Shown piece by piece: positions 1 to 8,109 of a stretch of DNA of 64,000 nucleotides. Made by a program: the position numbers and the translations under genes. The notes under the pieces were generated by a model, which ran no database searches, was not told where the DNA came from, and saw only the letters and a program-made list of their open reading frames with translations. How positions within the stretch are numbered: position 1 is the stretch's first letter; the number at the start of each line of letters is the position of its first letter. Origin of the DNA: Rhodopseudomonas palustris (GTDB lineage: Bacteria > Pseudomonadota > Alphaproteobacteria > Rhizobiales > Xanthobacteraceae); NCBI GenBank assembly GCA_016215605.1, contig JACRJB010000053.1:186001-250000 (forward strand), in the 5' to 3' direction.

Positions 1-87
1 GAAAATCCGCCTTTTGAAGAGCAGCTAGGAGGCAGCGATATGTTCCTGGAGGAGGCCTCGACCGAGGGCGATAAACTGCTCGATTGA
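1..87 (+). CDS. C-terminal tail of an unidentified gene cut by the window start
   Basis: Frame 1 is open from the first base and ends in TGA at 85-87, giving a 28-residue acidic tail (ENPPFEEQLGGSDMFLEEAS, then TEGDKLLD). The body of the gene lies outside the window, so no family can be named. The next gene begins 35 bases later on the same strand, so the two may be cotranscribed. That this is a real coding tail is inferred only from the open frame and its composition. Confidence 0.4.
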   Translation, partial: ENPPFEEQLGGSDMFLEEASTEGDKLLD

Positions 88-122
88 CCTGGACCTATTC
101 CCTCGCCCGCATGGAGCGATCA

Positions 123-368
123 ATGACCCAAAACACCGAAAACGAACCTTCCACCGCCGAAAAGGGTATGGAAGCCGCCAAAGAAGCCGTCTTTGCCGCG
201 TCTGAACACGTCGAAAATGTTGGCCAGCATCTGAAGGATAAGATCGAGGCGGTCAAGCATCCCGAGATCTACGTGCAGATGTTAAAGGACGTCACCAAGG
301 CCGCGCCTCTGGGAATGCTTGCCGTCGCGTTCATCGGCGGGATGATCTTCGCCCGGCGCCGTGACTGA
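123..368 (+). CDS. Small C-terminally membrane-anchored protein, ElaB/YqjD (DUF883)-like
   Basis: This is an 81-residue protein. ATG 123 is preferred over upstream starts because a GGAG sits about six bases before it. The N-terminal 60 residues are acidic and helical (many Ala, Glu, Lys), and the C-terminus is one hydrophobic segment with a GxxxG-like pattern (LGMLAVAFIGGMIF) followed by RRRD. That layout, a helical body and a C-terminal anchor ending in arginines, matches the ElaB/YqjD/DUF883 family, whose E. coli members are inner-membrane, stationary-phase, ribosome-associated proteins. The assignment rests on architecture, not on a conserved catalytic motif. Confidence 0.6.
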   Translation: MTQNTENEPSTAEKGMEAAKEAVFAASEHVENVGQHLKDKIEAVKHPEIYVQMLKDVTKAAPLGMLAVAFIGGMIFARRRD

Positions 369-846
369 ACTCGCATCGTTTGTGTAACCTGACGTAGGCA
401 TCAGCGCTTACCTGTTTAGCCCCTCCGATGTCCGTCCCAGCGATATGGTCGGGAATTCGATTAGCAGCTCCGAAATGGCCCGGGGAAAGAACGCGGCGTT
501 GTCGGATCTCCTCGGCGAGGAGCCAAGACAACTGCTGGAAGCTGTCATTTAGGCGCGTTCTATGCGCGTTGCCTAGCCGGGGTTCGGCGTTCAACCACCG
601 GCCGAGCCCGCCGTGTCTGCACCGCTATCCGTCCCTGAAAGGTGCCACATGACAGATACCCCATCACATATGTTCTCCATGTCGAAGAAGCGCGGGCTGA
701 GGGCAGCGGCCCCGAGGACGGGCGGAGATTGAGTGTTGGTTGGAGAAGGTCATGACATCTCCCATTCAGTCCAAGGATTTGAACGTTGACTCCGGTGGCG
801 TCACCTGCGGAGCGGCATCGAAACCCGGACGTGAGCGCATTTTACG
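369..846. other. Stretch without a convincing gene
   Basis: Nothing here resembles a known family. One short frame (445-552, plus, 35 codons from ATG, ending LLGEEPRQLLEAVI) and another (649-732) have protein-like composition, but neither has a ribosome-binding site or a recognisable motif. The next recognisable sequence is the dinB remnant on the minus strand. Confidence 0.4.
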
Positions 847-1262
847 TCAGGTCGCCAGGTCGAGCTGCGGCTCTTCGCCCTGATCTCTTTGAAGTGCGGA
901 CAGCGACACACCCCAGTGGCCGCACGGCCTTGGGCAGCGGCATTGCCGCATCGAGCAATCCGCCAGCGAGGCGCTCGAGGCCGTCGTGGCTGCCGACAGC
1001 CATCGCGATGGACCGGCTCCGAGAATGGCCGCCGTTGCCGGTGCCCTCGCAGTGGCGGCAGACCTTGTCGACGACGGCTGCAGCTCGCTGACCATGGCGT
1101 CGAATTTCCGTCAGATCCTGGAGAACGTGTTCTCGGCGGCGATGGACTTTCGGATTCGGTCGACCCGGACTGGGCGCTCGTCGATGCCGCTGGAGATCCA
1201 GTAATAGTAGGCGCCGGCCTTGCCGAAATGCGCCTCCGAGGCCCTGCGCTGGCCTATCGGAT
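847..1262 (-). pseudogene. dinB: dinB (DNA polymerase IV) remnant, C-terminal part
   Basis: Read on the minus strand from 1262 down, the sequence gives EAHFGKAGAYYYWISSGIDE, then RPVRVDRIRKSIAAENTFS. This is the end of the helix-hairpin-helix region and the start of the little-finger domain of Y-family polymerase DinB. A frameshift follows at about 1,100; pieces such as DLTE, FDAM, SELQP, HCEGTG and LGVSLSALQ continue the little finger in alternating frames to a stop at 847. The polymerase domain is absent here, so the gene is dead. A central dinB piece lies at 2430-2590 on the same strand in the order expected if one gene was split. Confidence 0.75.
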
Positions 1263-2000
1263 CGGCTCATCGCGATTAAATAGTCATGGAGGTCATGGTC
1301 GATCGACATTTCAAGCGACCGGCGTCCCTGTTATTTTTGGTAATGAAGCCACTTTGAGATGTGAAGACATACTCACAACTGAGGGTCGAAGCAGCCCTAC
1401 CAAGAAGAAGTCAGGCAACCAAGGCAAGGCGGGGTCCGGGTGTGCCCCGGACCCCTAACAACACCGGAACCGCATCCGTAGGACCGCTCGGTAATGCTGG
1501 CTGGATGATAGTTCTGGCGAGACGTAATCGTCGGCCCGCTGCCGGACTGCCAAGAACAAGAAATGTTCTGACCCTTAAGAAAATCCCCGTCGGTCAGGAC
1601 GGGTTTGATCCGGCGATTTGTGCTATCTTTTTTGGCTGCAGGCTTTCTGGAAAAAGCCGCAAAGCAGCTTGGAAACGGTTCTCAATTCGCACTAAAGGTG
1701 GTGAAGTCCGCAGCGGACCGAGTGCGCTCTCTTTCTTAGTCACAGGCCTGGTTGTTGGGGAATTTAGCTCGGCGCGAAAGTCGTTGGGAGACGGCTCAAT
1801 CTTCTTCCGGATGTCGCGAACGCTGATTTCGGCCGCTTTCCACGCAATGCCCTTCGGGCGATATGCCCGTTCTCGCTGACCGGCATCTAGCAGCAACGGC
1901 GGCAGCCCGTAGGCCGCACAATGCGTGAGGCCACCAATGGGTTCCTGTTGTGGACCCTTTTGTCCTATCGTAGGCTGAGTATCCAAAGAGGGGAAAGTCC
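1263..2000. other. Intergenic or decayed stretch containing a strong hairpin
   Basis: I recognise no gene on either strand; long frames here lack motifs and start sites. A perfect 10-bp stem occurs at 1431-1440 and 1446-1455 (GGGGTCCGGG / CCCGGACCCC) with a 5-base loop. It has no T-run, so it is more likely a repeat-type palindrome than an intrinsic terminator. This stretch lies between the two pieces of the first dinB remnant. Confidence 0.4.
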
Positions 2001-2177
2001 GTGATAGATGACAGCAGGCGACCAATTTGTGAGCGCTGCAAAGGGGGGATGGAATTCCAGCGTACTGATCCAAGTATAAAAGGGCACGAAAATCGGGTTT
2101 TTGAATGCAGTCGCTGCTACACGATGAAAACGCTATCAGTTTTGCTTCATTGCTCTGACGCAACGTCTTTGCGATGA
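2001..2177 (+). CDS. Small zinc-ribbon protein
   Basis: This 58-residue protein starts at GTG 2001, preceded by AGAGGGG about eight bases upstream. It has two CxxC knuckles, ICERCKGG near residue 9 and FECSRCYT near residue 34, the layout of a zinc ribbon. Small proteins of this kind (PICxxC followed by a second FECxxC) are frequent in Bradyrhizobium-type genomes and have no assigned function. Its TGA overlaps the ATG of the next gene by four bases, so translation of the two is probably coupled. Confidence 0.65.
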   Translation: MIDDSRRPICERCKGGMEFQRTDPSIKGHENRVFECSRCYTMKTLSVLLHCSDATSLR

Positions 2178-2365
2178 TCGAAAAGCGCGAGTTGCCTGCC
2201 GCACTGCCTGACTTTCGCGAGCTCGACGCACAAGCGTTAGAAGCTTTGGAGGCCGCTCGCTGTCTGCCTCACGGCTGTGCCCGTTCCCACGCATTGAAAG
2301 AAGCAGGGAAGCTCCGAATTTTAGCGGAGAAGACGCGGTCGGCCACCAAACTCGCCGACGTTTAG
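2174..2365 (+). CDS. Small hypothetical protein, coupled to the zinc-ribbon gene
   Basis: This 63-residue protein begins in an ATGA overlap with the preceding stop. The middle reads ALEALEAARCLPHGCARSHA and then LKEAGKLR, a charged helical pattern common in small hypothetical proteins of this bacterial group that contain a KARxLPPGxxRxxALKxAGxLR-like core. No catalytic motif is visible and the function is unknown. The coupling to the zinc-ribbon gene suggests the two act together. Confidence 0.6.
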   Translation: MIEKRELPAALPDFRELDAQALEALEAARCLPHGCARSHALKEAGKLRILAEKTRSATKLADV

Positions 2366-2429
2366 ATGTCTGCTTTTTGGCATCCATTCTTGCGGATCAT
2401 CCACTCGATGATCTGGCCGCGACAGACAC

Positions 2430-2590
2430 GGTTGTTGCGACGCATATGCGGGCCGATCCGGGCGCGAATCGCCAAGCGCTATGTACCGCCAGCGGGATGA
2501 ACTGGAAGTTTCGGTGACGTCTAGGTAAGCCTCGTCCAGCGAGAGCGGCTCGATGACCGGCGCAGCTGCGATCTCGATTCATGCGGTTGG
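2430..2590 (-). pseudogene. dinB: dinB remnant, central palm fragment
   Basis: On the minus strand the sequence gives APVIEPLSLDEAYLDVTE, the DinB palm segment carrying the second catalytic acidic pair (SLDEAYLD). After a frame change it continues as NFQFIPLA and ALAIRARIG, matching the following DinB helix. Nothing of the N-terminal catalytic segment or thumb is present nearby, and a stop precedes the fragment in frame. It is probably part of the same broken gene as 847-1262, now separated from it by about 1.2 kb. Confidence 0.7.
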
Positions 2591-2634
2591 CGCATGTCCC
2601 ATTCGCCTCATCGAAGATAAGTCGATCTTGACCT

Positions 2635-2977
2635 TCATGCTCGCCCGTTGGACGAAGTCCATCGACGCGACCGTCTGGCCAATGCGTCCGCCAGTCGCCT
2701 CTCAAAAGCCGCTTTGCGGAGATGAATTGGTTCCTTGAAGAGGTTGTTCCGGGTGATCAACGACCGGGTCTCGTCTGATGCCAGTTCGTCGATGTTGCAG
2801 TCTTCAAACACGCAGTTCGTAATGGCAAGGCTTCGCGTCGTCGACTAGGATCATGGCTTTTACAAACTCACAGCAATCGTATCGCTGGAAGACGGGCCGC
2901 CCGCGGAAATCAAAGCGAGAGCCCTGAAACCGTTCCTTATAGATCACGCGCTCTTCGGCGCTTTCGAATTTGTACAT
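2635..2977 (-). pseudogene. Frameshifted small conserved hypothetical protein
   Basis: From ATG 2977 the minus strand codes a normal-looking protein (MYKFESAEERVIYKERFQGS, then FDFRGRPVFQRYDCCEFVKA and on to CHYELRV), ending at a TGA at 2804. Shifting one frame at that point keeps the protein going: FEDCNIDELASDETRSLIT, then FKEPIHLRKAAFERRLADAL, stopping at 2635. Together they form a coherent protein of about 110 residues with alternating aromatic and cysteine positions, reminiscent of short pentapeptide-like proteins. The single frameshift near 2806 makes it a likely pseudogene unless it is a sequencing error. Function unknown. Confidence 0.55.
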
Positions 2978-3422
2978 GCCCTGCTTGTAACATCGAGGGC
3001 CGGGGACCGTCACGCTACTTGTACCGCACGCGGGCGCAAGCCTTTTCGGAACGAAGTCAGACAAAATCGGCGGGGTTAATGAGATGGGACGCTTAAACCA
3101 CGCGGCGGCGACCTCGTCAGTTGCGCGAACCGCTGGCATGCGCTCCATGGGCAGTCCAGAAGTCCGTCGAGTTGGTGGCTTCGTCATCGATCTGAAAGTC
3201 GAGGTGAAGCTCTCGGACTCGTCTTTAGCGTCCCGAATTACCGACACGATACGGGCCGGACGGCCGACGGGGACAAGGTGCTCGCGCGAGCCCGGCTTGC
3301 TCGCACTGCAGCGAAACCAGAATAGGCGGCGGCTTCCACCGTCGCCTCGCGGGAATGTGCAGATCTCAACACGAATTGGGATTGCGCTGGCAATGACACA
3401 TGGGTCCGAGCCATAATGCGTC
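2978..3422. other. Gap with no supported gene
   Basis: Frames on both strands here lack recognisable motifs and ribosome-binding sites. It presumably contains the promoter of the porin gene that starts at 3423, but I see no clear -35/-10 pair. Confidence 0.35.
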
Positions 3423-4820
3423 ATGAGATGTATCGCCCAGTTGTTGAAGATCGGGACCCTCGGAGGCGCGCTTTGCCTCTCGACGGCGGCGGCGTTCGCG
3501 CAGCTTTCTGATGATGAGGACAAACCCGTTGATGAGGATACAGGAGAAAGCACCGTAAGAGAGCGCACGCTTGGCATTCTCCCCAATCCGCTTGAGCGCT
3601 GGGGAGTAAAGTTCGCTGCAACGTACATCGGCGAGGCGCTTGCCAACTCGGCCGGGGGCTTGCAGGCCGGAGCAACGCTCCTAAACCGGCTGAACCTCGC
3701 CGTCGACGTCGACTTTGAGAAGGCCGCCGGCGCGAAAGGCCTAACCTTTCATGGCAATGTCTTCGCAATTTATGGGGATCAATTCACCGACCGCCATCTC
3801 CAGAGCTTCATGGGGGCGAGCGGGATCGAAGGATTGACGACTGTCCGGCTGTTCGAGGCCTGGTTTGAGCAGAAGTTGGTCAATGATAGACTGTCGATCC
3901 GTGCCGGGCAGCTTTCGGCGGATGCTGAATTCATCACGACTAAATTCAGCGACGTGTTTACAAACGCAACCTTCACTTGGCCTGCAGCTACCGCGGTCAA
4001 TCTGCCGAGCGGTGGCCCGGCAACACCGCTTGCCGCGCTCGGTGCCCGGTTCCGAGCAAAGTTGAGCGACAGCATCACCGGGATGGTCGCTGTTTATGAT
4101 GGTGACCCCGCTGGGCCTGGCGAGGGAGACCCTCAAGAGCGCAACCGTTATGGTCTGAATTTCCGCTTGCGCGATCCGCCTCTCGTAATCGGGCAGGTCG
4201 AGTTTGATTGGTCTGATGCATTCGTTAGGAAAACGCCCGGCGCCTTCAAGCTCGGCGGCTTTCGTCATTTCGGTGACTTTGACAGCCAGCGCTATGCTTC
4301 CGATCGGCGTTCGCTTGCTGACCCCACGTCTTCCGGAATGCCAGCGACGCTACGCGGCGATAGCGGGATATTCGCCGTGATCGAGCAGACGATTGCCACG
4401 AAGCTCGACGCTCAGGATCGCGGCATTGGCGTGTTCACGCGCGCGGTGGTGAGCCCTCCGGATAGGAACCTAATTGATGTCTATGCCGATGCGGGCTTTC
4501 AAGCGACCGGATGGTTCGACGCTAGACCGAACGACAAATTTGGTGCCGCTATCGCCTATGCCCACGTTTCGCGGGCTGCTCAAGCGCTTGATCGAGATTA
4601 CCAATTCTTTCTTGATCCGACCATTGCGCGTCGCTCATCGGAGGCGCTAGTGACCGTGGCCTACGCCTACGAAGTCCGACAAGGATGGTTGTTCCAACCC
4701 AATGCCCAGTTTATCGTCCGGCCAGGTGGGGGTGCTGTTGACCCGCTGAAGAGCGACACGCCTGGGCGCCGCATTGGTAACGCCCTCATTCTCGGGCTAC
4801 GAACGGTAGTCAAATTTTGA
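3423..4820 (+). CDS. OprB-family carbohydrate-selective porin
   Basis: This 465-residue protein begins with a signal peptide of about 26 residues ending AAAFAQ. The rest alternates polar and hydrophobic residues in the way of an outer-membrane beta-barrel and ends in phenylalanine (LRTVVKF), the usual C-terminal beta-signal. Segments such as TFHGNVFAIYGDQ, RLFEAWFEQKL, RAGQLSADAEF and YGLNFRLRD match the OprB porin pattern. OprB porins pass sugars across the outer membrane; the substrate here is unknown. The 3423 ATG lacks an obvious ribosome-binding site, but no better start fits the signal peptide. Its neighbours are decayed, which makes its intactness notable. Confidence 0.8.
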   Translation: MRCIAQLLKIGTLGGALCLSTAAAFAQLSDDEDKPVDEDTGESTVRERTLGILPNPLERWGVKFAATYIGEALANSAGGLQAGATLLNRLNLAVDVDFEKAAGAKGLTFHGNVFAIYGDQFTDRHLQSFMGASGIEGLTTVRLFEAWFEQKLVNDRLSIRAGQLSADAEFITTKFSDVFTNATFTWPAATAVNLPSGGPATPLAALGARFRAKLSDSITGMVAVYDGDPAGPGEGDPQERNRYGLNFRLRDPPLVIGQVEFDWSDAFVRKTPGAFKLGGFRHFGDFDSQRYASDRRSLADPTSSGMPATLRGDSGIFAVIEQTIATKLDAQDRGIGVFTRAVVSPPDRNLIDVYADAGFQATGWFDARPNDKFGAAIAYAHVSRAAQALDRDYQFFLDPTIARRSSEALVTVAYAYEVRQGWLFQPNAQFIVRPGGGAVDPLKSDTPGRRIGNALILGLRTVVKF

Positions 4821-5253
4821 AACCGCGGTTAAGAATCGTATGTTGCCGGGCATATGCCGAGCGTGCAGCCCGCGCATTGACGGCGAGCAATCGTGCGACG
4901 CATAAATGACCAAAGAAGAGTAATGTCGATGGAAATCGAGCTGAGCTCTACCCACCTTCTTATATGCTGGCTCGTCTAATAACCAACCGACGCTCGGAGA
5001 TCAACGACTTCGATAAAATCGGTCTGTGCTCATGTTCGCGACGGGTTATTCAGCGATCGTGCTCGCATTTTAAAAAAAGAGAAGCGCGCATCGAAATCGT
5101 ACGCCCAAGAAATCTCGATAGCCAACGTATTTTTGAATTCACGTCGCTTGGGTGATGGATATGCTCCCGAAAAATTTTAAAAATATAAACTGACTCATTT
5201 TCTCAGGCGAGCGATAGAAGCTTCGGCTCGATCTCCAGATTGAAAGCTGTCAG
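4821..5253. other. AT-richer gap without a supported gene
   Basis: The stretch, especially 4960-5200, is clearly poorer in GC than its surroundings. A 63-codon frame at 4964-5155 is rich in Arg and Ser and has no ribosome-binding site or motif, so I do not call it. The composition suggests foreign DNA or a promoter region. Confidence 0.35.
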
Positions 5254-5424
5254 ATGAAATCAACGAATCCGACGACGTATCTGACGACAGATGAATTGAA
5301 AGAATTGGCAGCGATAAAGCAGCGAGACGCTCAGTCTGGATCATCGGGGGGACGGCGTCGTGCCCTGATGGAAGAAGCAACGGTGCTCGAAAAGCTCGCG
5401 AAGGATCGCAGCAGCCGCGGTTGA
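5254..5424 (+). CDS. Small hypothetical protein of 56 residues
   Basis: The frame runs ATG 5254 to TGA 5422-5424 and reads [20 protein letters not shown], then a charged helical remainder containing [21 protein letters not shown]. Composition and spacing look like a genuine soluble helical protein. No strong ribosome-binding site is visible (only GAAAG upstream). Function unknown. It lies on the opposite strand just beyond the truncated end of the second dinB remnant. Confidence 0.5.
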   Translation: MKSTNPTTYLTTDELKELAAIKQRDAQSGSSGGRRRALMEEATVLEKLAKDRSSRG

Positions 5425-5539
5425 TGGTATCTGTCTGTGAGGTGACCTTGACGCCAATTTCTCCGGCGTGGTTGCCTTTTCGACATCGATGTATTCGGGG
5501 CTTGCGCTTCACTACGCGCAACGAGCCCGCGCTGGCGCA

Positions 5540-6212
5540 AGCGTCTGGCCGCAATGACGAGGCCGGCCGGTCTGGATCCCGAGCGCGGGGAATCGGGCGG
5601 CGGTCGCCGGCCCGATGCCGTGGAGTTTTTCGACCGGCGAGGTCTCGACGAAGGCCGGTCCCGTTTCTGGAGAGATGCGTACTGGCCGTTCGGCTTGCGA
5701 TGGTCTGACGCCAGCTTCGCCAGGAATTTGTTGTAGGAGATGCCGGCGGAGGCGTTCAGGCTGGTCTCAACCTCGATACGTGCGCGGATCGTCAATGCGA
5801 TGTCGCGCGCCAGCGGGATGCCCAGGATATTCTCGGTGACGTCCAGTTAGGCCTCGTCCAGCGACAGCGGCTCGATGACCGGGGTGTGTTCGGCGAAGAT
5901 CTCGCGCTTCTGCTGGCTGATCGACTTGTAGACCTCGAAACGGGGCTTCACGAAGACCAGTTCGGGACACTGACGCCTGGCGTTGACCGACGGCATTGCG
6001 GAGCGGACGCCGAACTTGCGCGCTTCATAGCTCGCGGCAGCCACGACTCCGCGTTTTTCAGACCCGCCTACTGCGACTGGCCGACCCCGGAACTCCGGAT
6101 TGTCCCGCTGCTCGACCGATGCGTAGAAGGGGTCCATGTCGACGTACAGGATGTTGCGCTGCCGCTGCGGGGGCGCAGCGTCAGCGATCTTGTCTGCATC
6201 GTGGTCAGCCAC
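5540..6212 (-). pseudogene. dinB: dinB pseudogene, N-terminal two thirds
   Basis: From GTG 6212 the minus strand codes the DinB catalytic start (NILYVDMDPFYASVEQ), the palm and fingers (VAVGGSEKRGVVAAASYEAR), and EPLSLDEA. A TAA at 5847-5849 replaces the tyrosine of the usual SLDEAYLDV; the frame then continues correctly ([44 protein letters not shown]). A frameshift follows, then [12 protein letters not shown] and [13 protein letters not shown] of the helix-hairpin-helix region. Similarity ends near 5540, so the little finger is missing. The nonsense codon, frameshift and truncation make it non-functional. Confidence 0.85.
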
Positions 6213-6420
6213 GGTGTTAGATCCCGCCGCCCGCACTGAATATGATCCCGTCCCCGCGCCTACCAAGCCCGCCGTCGCGCCCAGACCGCGCGCTGAGAGG
6301 CGAGGCGACCAAAAACCATGCGTGCCTACGATAACGGACACCCCCACTGAGGCGCGCCCGGGGCATAGATCGGCCTGCTTCCGGGGTCGGTGGTGATCAG
6401 CCCGATGTCTGGAATGGGAA

Positions 6421-7143
6421 TCATGTGTCGGCCCCGTCGCTGTCCTTCTTGACCTCGCGCGCCACGATCCGCAGCGCGCCGTCCGCAGCTTCCACCGCAG
6501 CGCCTTGGCCTCGTCCCACGGCGCGCCCATCCAGACGTCCACCTCCTCGGGCGTAGTCAGGATCACCGGCGTCGCCTCGGGGTGCACGGCTTCGACCTCG
6601 GCGTTCGGTTTCGTCGTCAGGAAGCCGTAGATGTCGGCGCTGACCAGCCCTAGCGGATCTTCCGGACGCGCGTGTAGGCTCTCCATATGCCGGCAAAGAA
6701 GACCAACGGCCGGCCTTCGTCCAGAGCGAACCAGATGGCGCCGCCGGCGTCCTTGTTGAACTCGCTGAACGACGACATCGGCACGATGCAGCGGTGCTCG
6801 ACGCCTAGCCACGGTTTCCAGTGCGGGCTGGCCAGGTCGCGGATGTTAGTCGTGCCCTTGTCCGGCTCCATCCGCAGCAGCTCCTTGAAGTCGATCTGCT
6901 TGCCCTTGGCCTCTAGCTTCGCCGCCCGCTTTTTGGTGGCCTCGAAGAGTGCCTGGGACGACGACGGCATTCCCCACCGGACCATCGTCAGCTCGCGGCC
7001 ACCGTCGGCATTCGGACGATCAGCGCCGGGTAGTCGGGGAAGTTGCCGGGCATCGGCGGCAGGTTGCCTACGCTGTCGCGCGCGACGCGGAACAGGGCAC
7101 GGATGGCGGCCTGGCCGGTGGTCATGGAGTAGAGGTTGCTCAT
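6421..7143 (-). pseudogene. yedK: SRAP/YedK (HMCES-like) gene broken by frameshifts, catalytic Cys changed to Ser
   Basis: From ATG 7143 the minus strand reads MSNLYSMTTGQAAIRALFRV, the start of SRAP-domain proteins, which protect abasic sites by cross-linking through Cys2. Here residue 2 is Ser (AGC). A base loss near 7017 shifts the frame; the protein resumes as ADGGRELTMVRWGMPSS, then KELLRMEPDKGTTNIRD and HRCIVPMSSFSEFN. A second shift near 6655 leads to YGFLTTKPNAEVEAVHPEAT and PVILTTPEEVDVWM, and a third near 6500 to DGALRIVAREVKKD, ending at 6421. It lies just upstream of the dinB pseudogene, so two damage-tolerance genes have decayed together. Confidence 0.85.
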
Positions 7144-7248
7144 GCCGCCATCGTGCCGGGGGCCGCGCTGCGCGGTCTAGAGCGGCGCGCAGATTGAGGT
7201 GGCCCGGATTGTTCGATCTGGTTTAAGGGTAGCTGGGAAAAGGAATCA

Positions 7249-7431
7249 ATGGCCGGCTATAGCAAACTCGATGTCGCTCTCTTCTTTTTGGGCCTACTTG
7301 TGGCCGGCGTGCTCACGGCCTGGCTTACCGTTGTCGGGATGCAGAGCTACCTTGAGAGCACCCACGCCAATGATCCATTGGCGAGGGCCAGCGGCCCGAA
7401 GAGCGGCAAGGCGATAGGATCCGATAGATGA
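7249..7431 (+). CDS. Small single-pass membrane protein
   Basis: This is a 60-residue protein. AAAGGA lies about six bases before ATG 7249. Residues 8-30 form one hydrophobic segment (VALFFLGLLVAGVLTAWLTV) and the C-terminal half is polar and basic. No family is recognised. Its TGA overlaps the ATG of the next gene (ATGATG at 7428), so the two are probably translationally coupled. Confidence 0.55.
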   Translation: MAGYSKLDVALFFLGLLVAGVLTAWLTVVGMQSYLESTHANDPLARASGPKSGKAIGSDR

Positions 7432-7649
7432 TGAGGTTCGTTCCCAAGGACAGGCTGCAGCTGGAAGCCGCTCTCGATTTGCTGCCTGACGATATGCTGG
7501 TGGAAGTCCATCCCAGCGTAGGGATTTCGGCGGAAACCGTCGCAGCTTTGCGGCTGATCGATCCTATCCCGGCGAATATCGTAGTCGGGATTCCGAAGCA
7601 GCGCGCGCCGGAGAGCGTTGTCAAAGTGGACAAAATCGCGGGACTGTAG
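7428..7649 (+). CDS. Hypothetical protein of 73 residues
   Basis: The protein reads MMRFVPKDRLQLEAALDLLP and continues with DMLVEVHPSVGISAETVAAL and an IPANIVVGIP segment. It looks like a compact soluble alpha/beta protein. It overlaps the stop of the small membrane-protein gene upstream, which supports both frames being real. No family is recognised and no catalytic motif is visible. Confidence 0.5.
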   Translation: MMRFVPKDRLQLEAALDLLPDDMLVEVHPSVGISAETVAALRLIDPIPANIVVGIPKQRAPESVVKVDKIAGL

Positions 7650-7686
7650 GTTCCGCGAGCTTGATACTATCGCGCGGTCTTACCGG

Positions 7687-8109
7687 TCACGGCTGCCCCG
7701 CTTCGATCTTCTTGCGGGCCTCCAGGACGGTCGGAAACGAAACGCCGAGCTTTTTAGCTCTCGATCGCACGCTGTCCGTCCCGCGTTTCAGCACGACCGC
7801 CGCCTTGAATGCCGACGATCCGTCAGCGACCATTGCCAGCAGCTTTTCGTCCTGCTCGGCGGTCCAGGGCGTCGAAATCGGGCGACGGGTCAACAGCGCA
7901 CCGGCCTGGTGCCGCTTAACACAAATTCCATCTTCTCCGTGCGCGGGTCGCGACTCATGACCTGGGACGTACTCGCAGGCGTCGCACCTGAACATCTTCA
8001 GGTCCCGGCCCGCGGCTGCCTTCCGCGTCCGGACGAGGGCCATTGCGCCGGCGCACCGCGCGCATGCGATGTGCTGGTCGTTCGCGGCGGCTGGCACCAT
8101 CAGGTTCAT
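7687..8109 (-). CDS. Zinc ribbon fused to a SANT/Myb-like helix-turn-helix protein
   Basis: The 140-residue protein has an N-terminal zinc ribbon (CARC near residue 16 and CDAC near residue 42). After a linker comes a Myb/SANT-like helical unit (PWTAEQDEKLLAMVADGSSA, then AAVVLKRGTDSVRSRAKKLG) of the kind found in GcrA-like and other small DNA-binding proteins. In related genomes I know these two modules as separate small genes, so the fusion may be real or may reflect a lost stop. A role in DNA binding is inferred from the fold. It faces the coupled pair 7249-7649, tail to tail. Confidence 0.6.
   Translation of the reverse strand: MNLMVPAAANDQHIACARCAGAMALVRTRKAAAGRDLKMFRCDACEYVPGHESRPAHGEDGICVKRHQAGALLTRRPISTPWTAEQDEKLLAMVADGSSAFKAAVVLKRGTDSVRSRAKKLGVSFPTVLEARKKIEAGQP

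Noticed and set aside
1431..1455. Transcription terminator
   Set aside because: The stem is perfect, but no T-run follows on either strand and no gene ends nearby.
1361..1879. 172-codon frame in the decayed region
   Set aside because: No ribosome-binding site, no motif, and a composition rich in Arg and Ser typical of chance frames.
4964..5155. 63-codon frame in the AT-rich stretch
   Set aside because: No start signal, no motif, and it lies in a region of changed composition.
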